NCBI RefSeq assembly: GCF_025837155.1
Contig: NZ_CP107549.1
Location: 3,286,001 to 3,350,000 of the forward strand
Source of the DNA: Pseudomonas sp. Z8(2022)
Lineage (GTDB): Bacteria; Pseudomonadota; Gammaproteobacteria; Pseudomonadales; Pseudomonadaceae
Reading direction: 5' to 3'
DNA: 64,000 bases
Shown here: positions 54,670-61,954 of the stretch, in pieces
Layout of the letters: each line of letters begins with the position of its first letter
How positions within the stretch are numbered: the stretch's first letter is position 1
Notes under the pieces: model-generated
The model's input: the letters and a program-made list of their open reading frames with translations, nothing else
Databases searched by the model: none
Told to the model about the DNA's origin: nothing
Made by a program: the position numbers and the translations under genes

Positions 54670-55257
54670 TCAGCCGTCTGCCGCATCCAGCTGCGCCCGG
54701 GCGAAGGCCATCAGTTCCGGGTAAAAGGCGCGGAAGTCTTCACTGAGCGGCTCGTACAGCCGCTCCAGCTCGATCAGGCTGCCGTCGAGCAACTGCGGTC
54801 TGGACAGGCGTCGCTGCATGCCGGCGATCACCTGTTCCAGCACCGCGAACTCGCGGTAGCTGCCTAGCCAGTCCTGCTCCGCCATGCGCGGCGCCATCAG
54901 CGCCAGGCGCCCCGGCAGCTGCGGCTCGGCCGCCAGCACCCGATACACCCGGCCGGTGAACTGGTCCAGTGGCTGCGCTGCGTACGTCTGCCAGTCACGG
55001 GCCAGGCAATGATCGAAGAACAGGTCGAGCAACATGCCGGCCATTCTCCGCCGCTCCAGCGGAAAGCGTGCGCGCGCCTGCGCCTGCAGGGGATGGCTGT
55101 CGGTGAAGGCATCGATACGCCGGTGCAGGCGAATGGCTGCCTCGATTTGTGCCGGCCAGCGCCCGTTGAGCGGGCCTTTGACGAAGTCGCCATAGAGGCT
55201 GCCGAGCAACTGTGACGGGGCATTGCCGCCGAGATGCAGATGGGCGAGGTAATTCAT
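54670..55257 (-). CDS. acpH: Acyl carrier protein phosphodiesterase
   Basis: 195 residues of the DUF479/AcpH HD-like family: MNYLAHLHLGGNAPSQLLGS, LYGDFVKGPL, IRLHRRIDAFTDSHPLQAQA and MLLDLFFDHCLARDW. The spaced His and Asp residues would bind Mn2+. It removes 4'-phosphopantetheine from holo-ACP. Its stop abuts the ATPase stop at 54669/54670. The start is 102 bp from the ArsR-type gene's start on the other strand. Confidence 0.9.
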   Translation of the reverse strand: MNYLAHLHLGGNAPSQLLGSLYGDFVKGPLNGRWPAQIEAAIRLHRRIDAFTDSHPLQAQARARFPLERRRMAGMLLDLFFDHCLARDWQTYAAQPLDQFTGRVYRVLAAEPQLPGRLALMAPRMAEQDWLGSYREFAVLEQVIAGMQRRLSRPQLLDGSLIELERLYEPLSEDFRAFYPELMAFARAQLDAADG

Positions 55258-55326
55258 CCCGGCAGCTTAACGCCGCTGGAAGAACAATCGAAGCGACTGA
55301 TGAAGACTATTGGAACAATCGATCTG

Positions 55327-55348
55327 TATATCGCTCAGAGACGATATA
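55327..55348. promoter_or_regulatory. ArsR-type operator before the regulator gene
   Basis: TATATCG-N8-CGATATA is a perfect seven-base inverted repeat, ending 11 bp before the ArsR-type start codon. Its length and AT-rich arms are usual for ArsR dimers, so autorepression of the regulator/ene-reductase unit is likely. Confidence 0.65.
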
Positions 55349-55359
55349 AGGTTCGCCGC

Positions 55360-55680
55360 ATGACGATACGCAACGATCACACCCTGGATATCGACGCCAT
55401 CATCAAGGCCATTGCCCACCCGGTGCGCCGCGACATCCTCGGCTGGCTGAAGGAGCCCGAACGCCACTTCGCCGAACAGGCTCATCCGCTGGAGATCGGC
55501 GTGTGTGCCGGCAAGATCTTCCTGCGCACCGGGCTTTCGCAATCGACCGTATCCGCCCATCTGACCACCCTGCAGCACGCTGGTCTGGTGACCAGTCGCA
55601 AGGTCGGCCAGTGGCACTTCTTCAAGCGCAACGACGAGCTTATCCAGACCTTCGTCGAGCGCCTGGGCCAGCAACTCTGA
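55360..55680 (+). CDS. ArsR-family HTH repressor
   Basis: 106 residues from the ATG at 55360 (MTIRNDHTLDIDAIIKAIAH). The winged HTH is complete: AIAHPVRRDILGWLKEPERH, then FLRTGLSQSTVSAHLTTLQH and AGLVTSRKVGQWHFFKRND. There is one Cys (GVCAGK, about 50) and no CxC metal site of metal-sensing ArsR proteins. A redox or electrophile signal is more likely, given the ene-reductase gene 27 bp downstream. The palindrome just upstream is its likely operator. Confidence 0.88.
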   Translation: MTIRNDHTLDIDAIIKAIAHPVRRDILGWLKEPERHFAEQAHPLEIGVCAGKIFLRTGLSQSTVSAHLTTLQHAGLVTSRKVGQWHFFKRNDELIQTFVERLGQQL

Positions 55681-55707
55681 TTCGATCTTTAATCCCGGAG
55701 ACATCGC

Positions 55708-56757
55708 ATGCCGACATTGTTCGACCCCATCCAGATCGGTGATCTGCATCTGAACAACCGCATCATCATGGCGCCGCTGACCCGCTGCCGCGCCGACGAA
55801 GGCCGCGTGCCCAACGCACTGATGGCCGAGTACTACACCCAGCGCGCTTCGGCCGGCCTGATCATCAGCGAGGCCACTTCGGTCACGCCGATGGGCGTCG
55901 GCTACCCGGACACTCCCGGTATCTGGTCGGATGAGCAGGTTCGTGGCTGGAGCAACATCACCCAGGCGGTACACGCCAATGGCGGCAAGATCGTCCTGCA
56001 GCTGTGGCATGTCGGGCGCATCTCCGACCCGATCTACCTGAACGGCGAACTGCCGGTGGCTCCCAGCGCGATCAAGCCCGCCGGCCACGTCAGCCTGGTG
56101 CGTCCGATCAAGGAATACGTCACCCCGCGCGCCCTGGAAACCGAGGAAATCGCCGATATCGTCGAGGCCTATCGTCAGGGTGCCGAGAACGCCATGGCCG
56201 CCGGTTTCGATGGCGTGGAAATCCACGGTGCCAACGGTTACCTGCTCGACCAGTTCCTGCAGAGCAGCACCAACCAGCGCACCGACCGCTTCGGGGGCAG
56301 CCTCGAGAACCGTGCACGCCTGCTACTGGAAGTGGCCGATGCGGCCATTTCCGTGTGGGGCGCCGGCCGTGTCGGCGTGCATCTGGCGCCGCGCGCCGAC
56401 TCGCACGACATGGGCGACGCCAACCGCGCCGAAACCTTCGGCTACGTGGCCCGTGAACTGGGTAAACGCGGCATCGCCTTCATCTGCACCCGCGAGAAAG
56501 TGGGTGAAGACAGCCTGACGCCACAACTGAAGCAGGCATTCGGCGGCGTGGTCATCGCCAACGAGCGCTTCACCAAGGATCAGGCCAACGCCTGGCTGGC
56601 CGAAGGCAAGGCCGACGCCGTGGCCTTCGGCATTCCCTTCATCGCCAACCCGGACCTGCCGGAGCGTCTGGCACAGGACGCCGCGCTGAACGAGCCGCAT
56701 CCGGAAACCTTCTACGGCGCAGGCCCGGTCGGCTATATCGACTATCCGCGTCTGTAA
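55708..56757 (+). CDS. Old Yellow Enzyme family alkene reductase (NemA/XenB type)
   Basis: 349 residues of an FMN TIM barrel: LFDPIQIGDLHLNNRIIMAP, PLTRCRADEGRVPNA, LQLWHVGRISD, EIHGANGYLLDQFLQSSTNQ with the His/Asn substrate pair, and RTDRFGGSLENRARL. It reduces activated C=C bonds and nitro compounds with NAD(P)H. It is co-transcribed with the ArsR-type gene upstream. A strong bidirectional hairpin follows. Exact name among XenA/XenB/NemA is uncertain; length and GIPFIANPDLPERL favour the NemA/XenB side. Confidence 0.9.
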   Translation: MPTLFDPIQIGDLHLNNRIIMAPLTRCRADEGRVPNALMAEYYTQRASAGLIISEATSVTPMGVGYPDTPGIWSDEQVRGWSNITQAVHANGGKIVLQLWHVGRISDPIYLNGELPVAPSAIKPAGHVSLVRPIKEYVTPRALETEEIADIVEAYRQGAENAMAAGFDGVEIHGANGYLLDQFLQSSTNQRTDRFGGSLENRARLLLEVADAAISVWGAGRVGVHLAPRADSHDMGDANRAETFGYVARELGKRGIAFICTREKVGEDSLTPQLKQAFGGVVIANERFTKDQANAWLAEGKADAVAFGIPFIANPDLPERLAQDAALNEPHPETFYGAGPVGYIDYPRL

Positions 56758-56781
56758 CGCACCGTACGACCGGCAATAAAC

Positions 56782-56810
56782 GAACAAGCCCCGCATTGCG
56801 GGGCTTGTTC
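56782..56810. terminator. Bidirectional terminator between alkene reductase and coiled-coil genes
   Basis: GAACAAGCCCCGC-attg-CGGGGCTTGTTC is a near-perfect stem of 12 pairs or more between two convergent genes. Its T-runs are short on both sides. Confidence 0.8.
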
Positions 56811-56825
56811 GTTCAGCCAAGCGCC

Positions 56826-57671
56826 TCAGCGCTGATCGATTTGCTGCTGCAGATTCATCACCTGGCTCTGCAGGGTGTTGATGTTGCGCGTCATCTGCGC
56901 GCGGAAGGCATCGAACTCGGCGGTGGTGGGGCCGGCGCTGGCGGCCGGGCGATTGTCCAGCTCGCTGCGCAGTACCAGCAGATCCTGCTCCAGGCTGCGG
57001 ATGGACTGGGCCGGGTTACCCTGCTTCTTCAGCGCTTCGATATCAGTACCGAGTGCCTTGATCCGGGTATCGAGCTTGGCCAGCTCGGCCTGGGTCGCCT
57101 TGGCATCACCCTGCGCGGCCTTCAGCGCCGCCTGCTCGGTAGTGAGAGCCTGCAGGCGCTTGTCAAAATCGGCGCCGGCACCGATGCCGCTCTTGAGCTC
57201 ATTACCCAGTTGTTCGACCCGTTTGTCCAGCGCGGCCTGCGCGGTAGCGCTCTGCTGTTGCTGCTGGCTCAGCTCGGCCAGGCGATTCTCCAGCTGCTTG
57301 ACCTGCAGCTTGAGCGCCTCGCTGCCGCTGGTGACGCTGGATTCGGTCGCCACCACCTTGCCGGAAATATCCTGAATGCGTCCGGCCGCCTCCTCACTGA
57401 TACGGGCGAAGCTTTCCTGGGTCGCCACCAGGCGCTGCTCCATCAGGCCGATCTGTTGCAGGCTCCACCAGCCCAGGCCGGCCAGGGCAAAACTCAGCGC
57501 ACCGACCAGTGCCCACAGCGGCCCGGTGCTGGCGCCTTTGGGCGCCGCCTTGCTGCTGGAGACACGGCTGCTGCGTACAGCCGGCTCCTCGCGCGGCTCG
57601 GCGAAATCCTCGCGGCGCTCCGGGGTCAGGCTGGGCAGGTTGTCGAGCTCGTCGTTGGCGTCGTTACGCAT
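56826..57671 (-). CDS. Membrane-anchored coiled-coil protein, unknown
   Basis: 281 residues from the ATG at 57671 (MRNDANDELDNLPSLTPERR). An acidic cytoplasmic tail precedes one membrane helix (about 50-72, LWALVGALSFALAGLGWWSL). A long coiled coil then fills about 80-280 (EALKLQVKQLENRLAELSQQ, ELAKLDTRIKALGTDIEALK, INTLQSQVMNLQQQIDQR). It probably spans the periplasm as an elongated dimer or trimer. Often annotated as an ATPase in Pseudomonas, but I see no nucleotide motif. No operon partner. Confidence 0.8.
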   Translation of the reverse strand: MRNDANDELDNLPSLTPERREDFAEPREEPAVRSSRVSSSKAAPKGASTGPLWALVGALSFALAGLGWWSLQQIGLMEQRLVATQESFARISEEAAGRIQDISGKVVATESSVTSGSEALKLQVKQLENRLAELSQQQQQSATAQAALDKRVEQLGNELKSGIGAGADFDKRLQALTTEQAALKAAQGDAKATQAELAKLDTRIKALGTDIEALKKQGNPAQSIRSLEQDLLVLRSELDNRPAASAGPTTAEFDAFRAQMTRNINTLQSQVMNLQQQIDQR

Positions 57672-58025
57672 GGTCGGACCTATGGTTGGAACGAAGAAAC
57701 GGAAATGCCGCGCAGTATACCGATTCGCCACTATGCCATCAGCGTCGCGCCAAGCAGGTGCGCGATGCACCGACGAAGGGCGCGACAGGGCCATCGACTC
57801 GTCCGCATCCCAGCAGTTCCGTAGAAGTTGAACTGGTACGCACTTTGCTTTTGCCCTGACGCGAGCGCATCGATAGCACGTCGCTCACAAGCCAGCAGGC
57901 GGCCTGAAAGTTCTGCAGAGCACTTGGCACGACATGCGTGTTACAGCCGATGGGAAGCGGCTGGCCAGATCACGGCGGGAGAGGAAGGCCTCAGCCGGTG
58001 ATCCTTCAACCAAGCGGGGGAAGTC
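57672..58025. other. Gene-free gap between the coiled-coil and 95-residue genes
   Basis: 354 bp with no convincing gene, hairpin or repeat. Both flanking genes point away from it, so their promoters should lie here. A 63-codon minus-strand frame (57739-57930) has no ribosome site or family likeness and is left out. Confidence 0.4.
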
Positions 58026-58313
58026 ATGATGGAACTGAACAAAGAAGTACTGGACTGCATGAAAGCACTGCGGCGTCGCCTGCGCGACGAGCAGGCAGCG
58101 GACATCCACCTGAGCCAGCCCAATGCAGTCGACGCCATGCTCGAAGGCTGCCTGAAGTCCCACGACGAAGAGACCCGCCGCCTGGGCCAGCGCCTGGCCG
58201 AACTCTCCGATCAACCCCAGCGCGTCGCCAAGCCGGTGGCCGAGGTGGAACTGCCGGTTGGCAATCCGACCGGCTCGGTGCGCATCTATCGCGGCCAGCG
58301 CATCTACTCCTGA
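58026..58313 (+). CDS. Small conserved-looking protein, unknown
   Basis: 95 residues (MMELNKEVLDCMKALRRRLR...), mostly helical to about residue 65, then a short strand region (VEVELPVGNPTGSVRIYRGQ). A GGGGGAAG site lies upstream; a second ATG at 58029 is possible. Cys at 11 and 47. It overlaps the convergent SDR gene by 10 bp. I do not recognise it; the Lys/Arg-rich C-terminus may bind nucleic acid, a guess only. Confidence 0.7.
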   Translation: MMELNKEVLDCMKALRRRLRDEQAADIHLSQPNAVDAMLEGCLKSHDEETRRLGQRLAELSDQPQRVAKPVAEVELPVGNPTGSVRIYRGQRIYS

Positions 58314-59302
58314 GGCCCCATCTGCGCCTGCCACCAGGTGCAGAACTCGTCCAGCGCATCCCACAGGCTGGCCCTGGGCTCATAGCCCAGGTACTCACGG
58401 GCGCAGTCGATGTTCAGGGAAAAATCCCTGGCCATCACCGCCACGCCCAGGCGAAACAGGCTCGGCTCGGGATGCCCGGGCCACAGGCGACACACACCTT
58501 CATTGAGCGTCGCCGCAGCATAGGCCAGCGGGAACGGCACATGCCGGGTCACCGGCGGCAGCTCCAGGCGGCGCAGCACGTAGTTGACCACGTCCCACAA
58601 CGGCACCGGCGCACCATTGCTGATGTTGTACACCTGGCCAAGGGCCGCCCCCCCGACCTGCAGCGAGCCGAGCAAGGCATCATTGAGATTGTGCACGCTG
58701 GTGAAGTCGACCTTGTTCAGGCCATTGCCGATGATCGCCAGGCGGCCCTTGCGCTGCATGCCAATCAGTCGCGGGAAGATGCTGGTGTCACCGGCGCCGG
58801 TGACGAAGCGCGGCCGCAGGGCGATCACCTCCAGACCGAACTCCTGTGCGGCGAACACCTGCTGCTCGGCCAGGTACTTGGTCTTGCCATAGTGATCGGA
58901 GAAGCGCCTGGGCAGCTGCTCCTCGCGGATATCGACATGGGATTTTCCATCGAAGTAGATCGACGGCGAGGACAGATGCACCAGGCGCCGGACCTTCTGC
59001 CTGAGGCAGGCATCGACGATATTCTCGGTGACCGTCACGTTGGCCTGGTGAAACTGCGCGTAATCACCCCATACGCCAACGGCGCCGGCGCAGTGCACCA
59101 CCGCCTCGACATCCTGACACAGCGCCTGCGCCAGCTCGGCATCGCCAAGGTCGCCCTGGACGAACTCGGCGCCGCGCTTGATCAGATGCTGCACGCCTTC
59201 GGCACGGCGGCCGTTGACCCGCACATCCAGGCCCTGTTCGAGTGCGAACCGCGCGAAGCGCCCGCCGATGAAGCCACTCGCGCCGGTGACCAGAATCTTC
59301 AT
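58304..59302 (-). CDS. NAD-dependent epimerase/3-beta-HSD-like SDR
   Basis: 332 residues of an extended SDR. The NAD site GASGFIGG is at 8-15, an FVQGDLGDAELAQ acidic stretch near 55, and the active-site SSPSIYFDG with YGKTK near 141-145 gives the Tyr-x3-Lys pair. RFVTGAGDTSIFPRLIGMQR is typical of 3-beta-HSD-like members. Substrate is unknown; NAD-dependent sterol-like or sugar compounds are candidates. No operon neighbours on its strand. Confidence 0.85.
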   Translation of the reverse strand: MKILVTGASGFIGGRFARFALEQGLDVRVNGRRAEGVQHLIKRGAEFVQGDLGDAELAQALCQDVEAVVHCAGAVGVWGDYAQFHQANVTVTENIVDACLRQKVRRLVHLSSPSIYFDGKSHVDIREEQLPRRFSDHYGKTKYLAEQQVFAAQEFGLEVIALRPRFVTGAGDTSIFPRLIGMQRKGRLAIIGNGLNKVDFTSVHNLNDALLGSLQVGGAALGQVYNISNGAPVPLWDVVNYVLRRLELPPVTRHVPFPLAYAAATLNEGVCRLWPGHPEPSLFRLGVAVMARDFSLNIDCAREYLGYEPRASLWDALDEFCTWWQAQMGPQE

Positions 59303-59384
59303 CGCATCCCCCAGACATTGGTTCTTGTAATGCCCGCACTCTAGCAGCGCACGGTCCGACCTGCGCTGTCGGCAGCGGCCAGAA

Positions 59385-60299
59385 CTACGACTCTGCAGAC
59401 CGCCAGGAGTGCAGTGGTACCAGCACCGAAGACGAGTGGCGACGCAACTGCTCGGTCAGTTCGCCAAGCAGTTCACCGCCGTTGCGCCAGTGATGCCAGT
59501 ACAACGGCACATCGATGAAGCGCTCCGGCACCAGATCCACCAGCCTGCCGCTGGCCAGTTCGTCACGGACCTGCAGTTCCGGCACCAGCCCCCAGCCCAG
59601 CCCACCTTCGGTCAGACGCACGAAACCTTCCGACGAAGGACACAGGTGATAGGCGAAAGCGCCCGTCACGCCCAAACCAGCCAGGTAGCGATGCTGCAAC
59701 TGATCATCCGGGCCATAGACGATGGCCGGCGCACGCGCCAGCGCCTCGGCGCTGACACCCGCGGAGAAATGTCGGGCGATAAAGGCCGGGCTGGCCAGGG
59801 CGCGATAACGCATCGCTCCCAGCGCCATGCTGCGCGCGCCGGCCACCGGCCGCTCGGCAGCACATACGCAGCCGGCCACTTCGCCGGCGCGCATGCGCCT
59901 GAGTCCCACTTCCTGATCCTCCACCACCAGCTCCATCAACACCCGCTGGGCGGCGCAGAACTCCGCAGTCGCCGCCGCCCACCAGGTAGCCAGGCTGTCG
60001 GCATTGATGGCAATGCGCAGACGCTCCGGCAAGGCCTGCTCATCCAGCCCCGGCACCTGGCCCTGCAGATCGCGTTCGAGCAGACGCACCTGCTGCACGT
60101 GGTTGAGCAGGCGCCGACCAATCTCGGTGGGCGCCGGCGGTGTGGCACGCACCAGCACGGGCTGCCCCACCCGCTCCTCAAGCAGCTTGATGCGCTGGGA
60201 AACAGCCGACTGCGACAAACTCAGCACCTGCGCCGCGCGCTCGAAACCAGCCTGCTCCACCACTGCGGCCAGAGCTGCCAGAAGCTTGTAATCGAACAA
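59385..60299 (-). CDS. argP: LysR-type regulator ArgP, TTG start
   Basis: 304 residues. The first codon is TTG at 60299, giving FDYKLLAALAAVVEQAGFER, which matches the known ArgP N-terminus; AGGA lies eight bases upstream and no ATG fits better. HTH FERAAQVLSLSQSAVSQRIK. ArgP activates the argO exporter gene on arginine and is held off by lysine. It is divergent from the ACT-argO pair over 94 bp, the arrangement expected for its target. Confidence 0.88.
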   Translation of the reverse strand: MFDYKLLAALAAVVEQAGFERAAQVLSLSQSAVSQRIKLLEERVGQPVLVRATPPAPTEIGRRLLNHVQQVRLLERDLQGQVPGLDEQALPERLRIAINADSLATWWAAATAEFCAAQRVLMELVVEDQEVGLRRMRAGEVAGCVCAAERPVAGARSMALGAMRYRALASPAFIARHFSAGVSAEALARAPAIVYGPDDQLQHRYLAGLGVTGAFAYHLCPSSEGFVRLTEGGLGWGLVPELQVRDELASGRLVDLVPERFIDVPLYWHHWRNGGELLGELTEQLRRHSSSVLVPLHSWRSAES

Positions 60300-60393
60300 T
60301 CGATTTTCCTAATGAGTGATCAGCAATATTTGTTTCTCTTATACATGCAGACGCCGCAGACTCGCCAGCATTCGGTCAGATCAGGAGCCAGGC

Positions 60394-60807
60394 ATGTCCG
60401 GCGAAACCAACCTCGCGCGCCTGCTGCAAAGCATGACGCCCCAGCTCAACCCCGGTCAGTACGTGTTCTGCTGCGTGGCGGCCGAACATGACTGCAGCAA
60501 CCTGCAGCCCATCGCCAGCCTGCGTGAAGCCGAAGGCCTGAGCCTGGTGTTAGCGCGCGAGAGTGCCGACCGGCACGGCCTGAGTTACGACTATGTCGCC
60601 GCCTGGATCACCCTGCAGGTGCATTCGTCACTGGCAGCGGTGGGCCTGACTGCCTCTTTCTCTGCCGCGCTGGCGCAGGCAGGCATCAGCTGCAACGTGA
60701 TCGCCGGTTTTCATCACGACCATATCTTCGTACCCCTCCAGTGTGCCGAACGGGCGCTGTCGACCCTGCGCGCACTGTCGGCCGTGTCGCTGCCGGAGCC
60801 AGCCTGA
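60394..60807 (+). CDS. ACT-domain protein upstream of argO
   Basis: 137 residues from the ATG at 60394 (MSGETNLARLLQSMTPQLNP). The two halves look like ACT repeats: YVFCCVAAEHDCSNLQPIA and AWITLQVHSSLAAVGLTASF, followed by LAQAGISCNVIAGFHHDHIF, a motif of DUF6196-like/ACT_7 proteins. Such domains bind amino acids. It overlaps argO by one base (TGATG), so it may sense the exported amino acid or regulate ArgO. Not an enzyme by motif. Confidence 0.82.
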   Translation: MSGETNLARLLQSMTPQLNPGQYVFCCVAAEHDCSNLQPIASLREAEGLSLVLARESADRHGLSYDYVAAWITLQVHSSLAAVGLTASFSAALAQAGISCNVIAGFHHDHIFVPLQCAERALSTLRALSAVSLPEPA

Positions 60808-61409
60808 TGTGGCAGAGCTACAGTAACGGCCTGCTGGTGGCCATCGGTCTGATCATGGCCATCGGCGCGCAGAACGCCTTCGTCCTGGCGCAGAGCCTGC
60901 GCCGCGAACATCACCTGCCGGTGGCGGCGTTGTGCATCGTCTGCGACGCCGTGCTGGTGGCCGCCGGCGTGTTCGGCCTGGCCACCCTGCTGGTGCAGAG
61001 CCCGACACTGCTGGCCGTCGCCCGCTGGGGCGGCGCCGCCTTCCTGATCTGGTACGGCAGCCAGGCGCTACTGCGCGCGGCACGCCCACAATCGCTGCAG
61101 GCGGCCGCAAGCGAACCACGCTCATTGCGCGCGGTAATGCTCGCAGCGCTGGCGGTCACCCTGCTCAACCCGCACGTCTATCTGGACACCGTGCTGCTGA
61201 TCGGCTCGCTCGGCGCCCAGCAACCCGAACCAGGCGCCTATGCCGCAGGCGCGGCCAGCGCCTCCTTTCTCTGGTTCAGTGCCCTGGCACTTGGCGCTGC
61301 ATGGCTGGCGCCCTGGCTGGCCAGGCCGGTGACCTGGCGCCTGATCGATCTGGGCGTGGCGACGATGATGTTCAGCGTGGCGGCGCAGTTGATTCTGGGT
61401 GCGCTCTAG
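60807..61409 (+). CDS. argO: Arginine/lysine exporter, LysE/ArgO family
   Basis: 200 residues with about six membrane spans. Family marks are GLIMAIGAQNAFVLAQSLRR, CIVCDAVLVAAGVFGLATL and LAVTLLNPHVYLDTVLLIGS, where the NPHxYLDT motif is typical of LysE/ArgO. It exports arginine or lysine with proton exchange. Co-translated with the ACT protein; ArgP, across the shared promoter gap, is the probable activator. Confidence 0.9.
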   Translation: MWQSYSNGLLVAIGLIMAIGAQNAFVLAQSLRREHHLPVAALCIVCDAVLVAAGVFGLATLLVQSPTLLAVARWGGAAFLIWYGSQALLRAARPQSLQAAASEPRSLRAVMLAALAVTLLNPHVYLDTVLLIGSLGAQQPEPGAYAAGAASASFLWFSALALGAAWLAPWLARPVTWRLIDLGVATMMFSVAAQLILGAL

Positions 61410-61954
61410 CCTCATCCCTCGCGCCTCCCGGCGGCGCGTACGCTTCCTGTCTCCACGCTCCGACTCCTATAGTGCTGATCGCCACCATCCGCGCCCTGCA
61501 GCCTTTCGGCTCACGGGAGCCATATCGCCCCCGCCAGGCGGTCTATGCTCAACAGCTGTTACCCAGGCGAGATTGCCTCAGCGATGCGGATGAGCGCATT
61601 GATGCACTCGCGCCCATGGGTATAACCGAGGTTGCACCATGATGATGCAGCGCATCGGCAAGCTGACCTGATCGAGGTGTTTCATCTTGCTCCAGGCCAG
61701 GCTAACGAATGCGCTTCATGGCCCGCAATCCACGAAATACAAGCATTACAGCGCACTAGTGAAGGCAAACCGAACGTCCGTCGGACCACCGAAACAATTG
61801 GTTGCACCTAGTTGCACCAAGCACCTGAGCAGGTTTAATCTCCTGCAGCTTTTGCTGCCCGCCCCTCAACAGGCGGCAACCCTTAGGGCCGTCGCAGGCG
61901 ACGAAATTGCTCCAGGCAATTTCTACCGTGCATAACTGACAAGCAGGATTCTCC
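61410..61954. promoter_or_regulatory. putA upstream region with GTTGCACC repeats
   Basis: 545 bp with no convincing gene. GTTGCACC occurs three times: 61631-61638, and 61801-61808 with 61811-61818, the last two ten bases apart (one helical turn), the form bound by AraC-type activators. In P. aeruginosa putA is activated by the AraC-type PruR, so these may be such sites. They lie 137-324 bp before putA. Confidence 0.45.

Noticed and set aside
57739..57930. 63-codon minus-strand frame in the gap before the 95-residue gene
   Set aside because: No ribosome site, family likeness or sensible neighbour; Ser/Arg-rich.
61687..61935. 82-codon plus-strand frame upstream of putA
   Set aside because: It covers the GTTGCACC repeats and lacks a ribosome site; more likely promoter DNA.
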